The position numbers were made by a program, and so were the translations under genes. Positions 56,203 to 64,000 of a stretch of DNA of 64,000 nucleotides are shown here, one piece after another; position 1 is the first letter of the stretch; each line of letters begins with the position of its first letter. A model generated the notes under the pieces. That model ran no database searches and was not told where the DNA came from. It saw only the letters and a list, made by a program, of their open reading frames with translations. The stretch is taken from positions 222,961 through 286,960 of the forward strand of contig JAWHQI010000715.1 in assembly GCA_033032865.1 (NCBI GenBank), in the 5' to 3' direction. This stretch comes from Dactylorhiza incarnata (taxonomy: Eukaryota; Streptophyta; Magnoliopsida; Asparagales; Orchidaceae).

Positions 56203-57267
56203 GTTGTGCTGGAACAGGTGTCGTGCAGGTGTTTCCGGTACAATTTTGTACAGGAACACAGTGCATGATCACTGGTTCTATTGCGCACGACCACTGGTCG
56301 TGCGCCACTGATCGTGTGCACTTACCCCCTGAAATCTGAGTTCTGTCTTCCTTATCGCACGACCACTTACCATAGCGCGCACGACCACTGGTCGTGCGCG
56401 ACTATTCGTGCGAACATTGTATTTTATAATTTTCTTACCTTGCAGGCTCCGCCCAGGCAGGCACACGATCACAGGATGCTAGCGCGCACGACCACTGGTC
56501 GTGCGCCAATGACCGTGCACACTATTTATTCCAGCGCCTATAAATGTTCCTGCTCTCGAATTAGGTCGGATCCTCGCCGTTTTTCTCGCCCAGCTCCGTC
56601 GTTCCGCCCATATCCGCAGGTATTCGCCCCCTAGGCATCCTCCATCATCCAAGGGCTTCAAGGAAGAGATTCTACACTCATCTTCATCGCCAAGGAAGGA
56701 GTTCCTCGCATCGGACGTGGCCGGATTGTAAAACGCTGGAGAAGACGGGTCCATTGGGAGGTGTGACAGCCCTCCTCTACCCCGGACGCAGTTGGGACCG
56801 AGCTAGGACGTGGATTGACAACCCGACGATTCCTACCGTGAATCTACAACGAGACTCCGGATTCGGTCGTATCTCTTGCCTCTTTCTTCTCTTATTGATG
56901 TGTGTATGTAGTTAGATCTATGTATTAAGATGAAGTTGCACGTAAACTAGTTTGTATTTCTATATATTTCATGTCTATGTGAAATGTTTGTTGTTTGAGT
57001 TGCTTGAGGTGCGCCCCATTCCATCCTCCAACCCGCCGTCGCATTCGTCGCCGCACTAGCAATTGCTAGTGGCGTGCTTGTCGAAGAGGTGCTTGCGACC
57101 CTCAATCCGTATACCTACTCTTCCATCCGCCTAGCGAAGCGTGTTATAGCGGCCCGTGTAATCCACTCGCCCTACGAGGGAGCGCGCTCAAGGCCTGCAC
57201 GGTTCGATCCCGCTTGCCTACTCGTCCATCCGCCCTTGCGACGCAGCGCGCTCAAGTCCTGCCTAGT
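56203..57267 (+). other. Spacer of the inverted repeat: part of another LTR
   Basis: A 1065-bp segment not mirrored. It contains three identical 23-bp dyads (arms gcgcacgacca / tggtcgtgcgc) at 56283-56305, 56377-56399 and 56484-56506, then a TATA box (tataaat, 56539-56545) and a leader-like stretch. It is therefore the U3-R of an LTR related to that at 54530. Further right is the perfect 18-bp palindrome cactagcaattgctagtg (57054-57071), and a repeated gcagcgcgctcaag motif at about 57180 and 57240. Confidence 0.7.
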
Positions 57268-60200
57268 CTCCATCCCGCCAAACGAAGCATTGCATAGCGG
57301 CATTGCATAGGAGTAGTTGTAAGATTTTATTTTTTTATTCGCAAACCAAACCAACCATCCATTGTAACCCCGACCAAGGACTTCGATCTCAAGTCCTTCC
57401 TCGAAACCTAACTCCACCTTACTGTGTTCCTCAAGAGACCGACACTCAGGGATTTTCCCCATTATTATTACTTGCGCGACCGGTGCACTTGCCGTTCGGA
57501 TCGCAGTCTCTCTACCGCCTATAGCGGTGTGCAGGATTTGCGCATCAGGTATGCACATGATGTTGGTTGGGTTCACCCGAAGGTTCCCCACAACCGCCTA
57601 AACAACCGCATGAGGCTAACAACATCAATTCCACAAAATACTCCACCGTAAGGGCCATCGCCTTAGGTGGGAAAAAGAGCTTTTGGTCGGTCTAGGCAAG
57701 ACGCCTTTCGCAACCTCTCCCAAGGTCGTTCGGGTTTACAAGAGACAAATCCCTCTACCGCCGCGCCTGGAAACGGGTTCAGTTCAGCAAATTCCCGTGC
57801 TCTTGTCATCGATTGAACACACGATGCGGGTATGACATCACCTCGGCCCGTAAGGGTTTAGCACTTGTTAGTGCTACACAAAACATAAGTTACAACACCC
57901 AAGCCTACAAGAGGACTTAGGCTTTACACGTAACCAAAAAGGAGGTACAAGACCACTACTCAACAATTCAAGTGGTGAAGGTTTGCATTCAACCATGCGC
58001 AAAGCATGGGGCTTTCGTTAGGATCTTCACAAGACGCCCACACTTAAATCCCGCAATACTATCGCATATATCACAGAGTCATTCTCCGGCACGCATTCTA
58101 GGCTTAACCTAAATGCAACGTCGCAAATCAAGCATCACCGATTCGGGCTCATGGCCACGAAGAGGCTTCACACACAATGCCTAAATCCGCTCGACTACCG
58201 GATTTTCTACATGCAATATGCCGGGGACGGACACAATCTACCCGAAGTTCCGAAGAACTTGAGGAGATCCTACACTTCACCCATTTGGTGAAAGGGATTC
58301 CTCATGCAAACATAGAAAGAGGAATGAAAGGACAAATAACAAGTCCAAAGCTCCGGAGGAAGAATCGTTACCCTAGGAGCGTTCTTCTTCGCCATGGATC
58401 CGAGATTCTAGACGGAGGGAAACGACCGCACCGGGCTGCACTCTCCAGATCTGGAAACGGCTCGCGAAACGGAGCTCCGGAGCTCCGTCAATGGCGGGAT
58501 CTCTCCTTCTTCTTCCTTGCCTCCTTCTTCTTCCTCTAGGTTTGGAGAGAGAAAGGCTACGAAATAATGAGGATTAAACCCCTCTCATAAGCCCTAATAA
58601 CCTCCAGCATCTAATCCTAGCAGCTGGATCGGATTCCAAAAGATTTGGACGGACCGATCACCTTCTCCGCTCAAATTCGCGGAGCAGAATTAACAGGGCG
58701 CACGATCACAGGCGCACGATCACTGGTCGTGCGCGAAGAGGAGAATGGTCGTGCGATAACCCGAGATAGAACTCCGATTCCTTGCGAATTAACGCACGAT
58801 CATAGGCGCACGATCACTGGTCCGTGCGCGAAGAGGACAATGGTCGTGCGCAGAGAACTGTTGAGGAATTTTTAGCCTATCCCGAGCGCAGCAGTACCAC
58901 TCCGCCTACCTCGCTGAACTATGATTTTTGGGGTGTTACATGTGCTTTGTTTTATATTTTATTTTCTTGCTGTGCCTTCTTAGTGTTTGTTGTTATTACA
59001 CACTCAGCACCACATATATTTATACTTATCATTATTTTGAAATAAACCTTAATAAAGAGCTTTAATACTTAAGAACTAAAACTCCTTTCGTTCTTCCTAA
59101 TTTGAATCTGTCTCAGCGGTTGGGCTGAGACAGTCTTTTGTCTCAGCGGTTGAGCTGCTTTCATCTTAGCGGGCTGTCTTCTTCCTGATTTGAATCTGTC
59201 TCAGCGGTTGGGCTGAGACAGCCTTCTGTCTCAGCGGTTTGAGCTGCTTTCATCTCAGCGGATCCGCTGAGACAGCTTCTCTTCTCAGCGGATTTTGTCT
59301 ATCTGCAGCTCAGTAGAGGTAGATCACTTCTCAGCGGCTCCTGGCCTTGTCTCAGCGGTTCCGCTGAGACAGAGACTCCTTCTCAGCGGTTTTGACAGCA
59401 AACCTCTGACTTATTCCAATGTTTGGAATATCTTAACCTTGCATATTCCTGTGGCAAAGTGGGTTTATTAAATACAATATGTACTTAGCATTGTGAGTGA
59501 TGCCTCTTCAAATCAAGGGAACATTGTGGGCAATATTCCCAGTAGGTGGCTGCCCCAATATGATGGTCATGTGTCCTATTACACTACCCAATGTTGATTG
59601 CACCATGGTGGGGCCTTGATTGGGCTAATTGATCCATATGGTGTGATTTGACCAAGATTGGGCTAGGTTTGACTTTGGTCAAATTGGGTCAATTGGTTGA
59701 ACAAATGATGGGGCTTTTGGTCAATTGAACCTCTTTGAGGGTTTGTCATGTAGTGGTGGGGTCAATTTGGCCATATGAAGTCTAATTGTGCCAATTTGGG
59801 TTGAATTGGGTTATGTTGACCTAAGTTTGATTTATGTTCACTTGAGGGCACCAAGTAGGTTTTACCTTAACCTAATGTGTCTTAAGGTCACCTCCTTGTC
59901 TCAACTCACCATTCTCACCACATGTTTTGCCCTAACACTATCATGGGGTCTAGTAGTATTATGGATGTTACATCCTAGGTAGAGTGAGTTATGATACAAT
60001 ACCACTCTCTCTAAGATAGTCTTGAAACTCCTGACTTAAGTATTTGCCACCTCGATCAGATATGAGCACTTTAACTGTTTTTTTCTAGTTGGTTTTGTTT
60101 TTAGTTCTTGAACTCCTTGAACTTTTCAAATGATTCAGATTTGTACTTCATAAGATACATATATCCATATCTACTGAAATCGTCAGTAAATGTAATGAAG

Positions 60201-63200
60201 TAGTGAAACTCACCTCTAGTCATATAACTCATGAGTTCGCATACCCAAAAGACCATCTTCCCTCTCTGTATGACCAGTGAAATGGGTTTTAGTCATCTTG
60301 CCTAACAAACAAGATTCACACCTCTCAAATGAGTCTAATAGTCCATCTCTATGGAGTTTGGAAACGTGATTCTCATTTATATGGCCCAAAAGACAATGCT
60401 AAAGAGATGCAATATTAGAGTCATTTGTATTTAATCTCTTTGTATTATTGATGTTATAAATGAGCTAGTATAAGTTCAAAACATAAAGACCATTAAACAT
60501 TTCTGCAATTCCAAAACAAATATCATTCAAATATATAGAACAACAATTGTTCTTAATAGTGAACGAAAATCATTTCATATCTAAAGAGGAATAGATATAA
60601 TATTTCATTCATTTTGTAATTCAAGACTAACTACTCATAACTGTCCGACAACGATTGCAGGAACAAGTCAGTGGTCAACTTTTGGCCCAATGAAATCTCA
60701 ATCTTTGTATGCTTTCAATATATCCAATCATTTTGAAAACGTGAGTTTCCCATTGGATCATGAGCTCCCATCTTACACTAAAACAATGCCCTCAACACGT
60801 CATACCTCTCCTGCCGAGCTTGCCCTAAAACATTTTCTTGAGGGGCTCGACTATCTCATAGCCATACGTGGTCTCATGTTTCTTCTAAAGCTCAATGCTC
60901 ATGGTTACGTGCATGAGACACTCGACATCCAAAGGGTCATCATGATACTTCTTGCAAGCATCTTTATCTTCATGAGAGTTAGATCCGAGTGGATTGTTTG
61001 GGGGATCTTTCTCTAATACATAGAGCTTACGCTCCTATTTGAGGACAATCCTTTATTTCATGTACCAGTCCAGGAAGTTCGTCATATTGAGTTTCTCCTT
61101 CTCAATGACTGGTCGCATGGATAAGATGTGATGTGTATTACTTGTCATGGATATTCTAAAATAGTATGCAAATTAATATTAGTATTATATTTCAAAATAT
61201 ATTTTATTTTCATAAGGTTTTTTATTAAAATACTATCACTATTTTCTTCAAATTAATAACTCTTCATATCAATTCAAAGAGTTTAAGCGAGCAGCTCTCT
61301 AGTGGGACAAGATTCGTATTTCACCTACATCATGAGTCAGCGTTGGCTAATCACCCACAACGTGGCTATTTAAGTAGACAACTTTTGGCAATTGCATCAT
61401 CATGCAACTCTTGTACGGTTGGTGAATAATCAGTATTCGCTTTCATCTTATAGTGCCTATCAACCCTATGGATCTAGGCACTTAATCGTTGAGGTCACTT
61501 AATTAAGTTGGACTCAATGTTGACACATGTCTATCATAATTATCTCATCGCACCGCCACCAAGATGGATTTCATGCTTTGGCAAGCCCACACTTCATCGA
61601 TCAAGGTAGGAAGAGTGTCAATCATCGGAAGGCATCTGAACACTTAACATTCATTTAAGGATTTTTCATAATATATGATTAATATTAATAGTGCACATGT
61701 TAAACTTTTTAAATAAAATATATGATTAACATTCAATCGCGCACTATTTTAAACCATTTAAATATGACAATGAAAAAGTACAACATTCACATTGCAGATA
61801 CATCCCAGATATGCATACAATCCTCATTGAAATATAAGGCGCTCTTGGAGAGATTCCAAGGGTTGCACCCCTGAAAAGGTCATAGGGGAAAAGCCCCTAA
61901 TGGGTCGCACATAAGAACATTTGTTTAATTAATCAAATATCATATAGTGTATATGTAACATACATATTTAGGACTTGATTTCATAAACCAACACGATCAA
62001 TCACACCAATTTTTGTATGTCCTTATGTGCGACCAATATGCATGTATCACGTTGGCAGTAAGACTAATCCCTTGACTACTTCTAGATCACAAGATTCCAA
62101 CAGTGTCATCAAACAAATGTTCCTGGTCATGAATAGGGATGAATCGTATGAAGTTCCTAGCTCAAGCCCTAACTTTTATGGTTCCAATTCAGTCTACAAG
62201 CAACTAACGACGTCACCTCCGTTAGCTAGAAGTATCACATGCACAATATGCCCAAATTCCAATATCGCGAACCCCATATGAAAAGTGGTCATGCATCGGT
62301 ATTACGGCCGCACTCACGCCTCTAACGAGATTCCTACATACAATATCAATCCAAAAACACCGATTGGGCATGCGACCACGATTCAGCTTCACCCACAATG
62401 CTTAACTCGAATTCGACATTGAGTGGTCTAATGCAATCATGGCATGGTCGCAATCCTACTCCCTGATGGTTCTCAATAAACCGTGCAAACCTCAAGCCCT
62501 CTAATTAGAGGCATCGGGTACCACAAACACCACCATTCAAAACAAAATGAAAAGAATACAAGCACGCATCCTAAAAACAAGGAGAGGGATCATTACCTTT
62601 CTTGATTTTCTACCCGTCATCGGATCATTGCAAGAGAAGGATGAAGATGACTGCATTGGAATCCTCTCTATGAATCTGGCCTCGGATTGACATTTAGAAC
62701 TCTGGAGCATCTTCTAATGGCGGATCTCTCCTTCTTCTTCCTCTTCTTCCTCTCTAACCTAAGACAAAGAAATATAAGTCTGAAATGAGCTCCTCAAGCT
62801 CTCAATTCGACCTAAAGATCCCAGCCAAGATCCCCACTATCGGATCTTAAAACCCCCACATCGAACGGTGCAGAAAACGAGCTTAAAATAGTTCACAACC
62901 CCATACACGGCCTCACATATGGTCCGTGTACCAGTTGTGTAGATCTTAGGATATAAATGAGCACGCATCTTGTTTCTTGTGGTTCGACATGGACCCGAAC
63001 ACGGCCAGGTCTCAGGCCACGTCGAGTGACACAACTTCCTACCAAGCCTGTGTAGGTATTCTACACGACTTGGATCGTTCCGTGTGTCAAGCCGTGTAGA
63101 GCATGATTTGCTCCAAAAGGCCTACAAAACCTCCTTAAATAGCCTCAATCTTCATGAGGCTTCTCTAAGCCTCCTAGGTCCCTTATTGTGCAAATTAATC

Positions 63201-64000
63201 TAAGGTTTGTGGTGTAACATAGCTTGCGTAAGTATAGACAGCATACTTACAGAAGGAGGCCTTAGTGATTTGAATGGCAACACAACTCCCCAACATGCCA
63301 AACCTTCCTCAGTGTTTTGCTAGCTCTATTGGAGTGCTCTCTATCTCTGTTTGGAGTGTTCGCTAGCTTCGTTTGAGTGTTCGCTAACTCTGTTGGAGTG
63401 TTCGCTAGCTCTGTTTTTAGTGTTTGCTAGCTCTGCTGGAGTGTTCGCTAGCTCTGTTATAGTGTTTGCTAGATCTGTTGAAGAGCTCTCTAGCTCCGTT
63501 GGAGTGTTTACTAGCTATGTTGGAGTGTTCGCTAGCTCTACTTAGATGGCTCTCTAGCTTTGTTGGGGTGTTTGCTAGCTCTGTTGGAGTGTTTGTTAGA
63601 TCTACATGGAATATGTGTTAGCTCTGTTGGAGTGTTTGATAGCTTTGTTGGAGTGTTAGTTAGATTGGTTGGAGTGTTGTCTAGATCTACTTGGAGTGTT
63701 CGCTAACTCCATGCATTGTTCGCTAGATCTGTTGGAGAGTTTTGTTAGCACTACTTGGGGTGTTTGCTAGCTCTATTGGAGTTTTCGCTTGCTCTGCTAG
63801 AGGTGTCTATAAATCATCTTGGAGTGTTTGCTAGCCCTATTGGAGTGTTTCACTAGCTCTATTGGATTGTTCACTAGCTCTGTTTGGATATTCACTGGCT
63901 CATTTTGCCCCCTTTGTAAGTGAGAAGACAGCCTTTGTGCAAGTTCCACATGCTGACCCCAACTCCTATAAATATGGTGTGAACATCAACTGAAGGGGCA
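57268..64000. repeat. Right arm of the giant inverted repeat
   Basis: Reverse complement of 49469-56202, running off the window edge. In order it holds the mirrors of the second gypsy LTR (57268-58940), the first gypsy LTR (58941-59971), the copia gag-integrase fragment (59972-61146), the copia leader and LTR end (61150-62103), the plus-strand LTR with tacacg dyads (62690-63130) and the 21-bp tandem array (63320-63914). The copia LTR end ctagatcacaagattccaac (about 62083-62103) matches the end of the intact copia LTRs. Confidence 0.95.

Noticed and set aside
57195..57212. tRNA-like box B (ggttcgatccc) suggesting a tRNA gene
   Set aside because: No box A at the right distance, and no cloverleaf stems can be drawn around it.
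55945..57651. Mirrored frames reading MGKIPECRSLEEHSKVELGF and MFLKRPTL..DFPHYYY as real genes
   Set aside because: They are opposite-strand readings of the same LTR segment within the inverted repeat, without domain signals; open on both strands.

Overview
This window looks like nuclear DNA of a flowering plant: a transposable-element nest of about 40 kb, followed by the 3' end of one recognisable host gene, then a very large inverted repeat made of retrotransposon LTRs. The evidence for a plant is the set of Ty3/gypsy and Ty1/copia lineages typical of angiosperms (Tekay-like, Tat, Athila and Reina-like gypsy; Sirevirus-type and another copia), an Au-type SINE, a PIF/Harbinger transposase relic, and two exons encoding the C-terminal half of plant mitochondrial CcmH. 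I could not place the species.

Region 1-25155 is a nested stack read mostly on the minus strand. A Tat-lineage gypsy element (LTR outer end about 25155, pol down to 4450) was hit twice. A Tekay-like chromovirus left its 4.4-kb LTR at 44-4449. A Sirevirus-type copia element inserted into the Tat LTR (8814-24804, target duplication acgac on both sides). That Sirevirus was itself hit in its left LTR by a third element, a nearly intact copia (10305-18153, target duplication atttc on both sides). The Sirevirus codes only for gag, so it is non-autonomous. The Tat copy has lost almost all of gag.

Region 25156-37971 holds older debris: a palindrome-rich stretch, a hAT-like terminal sequence, an Athila gag fragment fused to a Reina-like pol (plus strand), then about 4.4 kb of mixed CA/CG/TA microsatellite. 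The microsatellite is interleaved with two GC-rich minisatellites and a foldback-like element. After it come a possible two-exon orphan gene (33995-34493, minus) and a chromovirus gag fragment.

Region 37972-47158 begins with a truncated Au SINE abutting a small LTR retrotransposon without reverse transcriptase (to 40186). The host gene follows: CCMH exons at 40606-40737 and 46976-47158, separated by a 6.2-kb intron. That intron holds a Reina-like LTR/gag fragment, a PIF/Harbinger relic and MITE-like pieces. The upstream exon(s) carrying the CcmH redox motif were not found in the window.

Region 49469-64000 is a head-to-head inverted repeat. Mirrored coordinates sum to about 113470. Each arm is at least 6.7 kb, the arms differ by a few percent, and a 1.06-kb spacer lies between them. 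The arms contain a degraded copia fragment related to the one at 10305-18153 and at least four LTRs.

The most striking cross-cutting pattern is that many LTRs from unrelated lineages carry short, family-specific inverted dyads or dyad tandem arrays in U3, often just upstream of a TATA box. One dyad core (TTCGTCGAA) is shared by three otherwise unrelated elements. This is the best candidate here for something not fully described.
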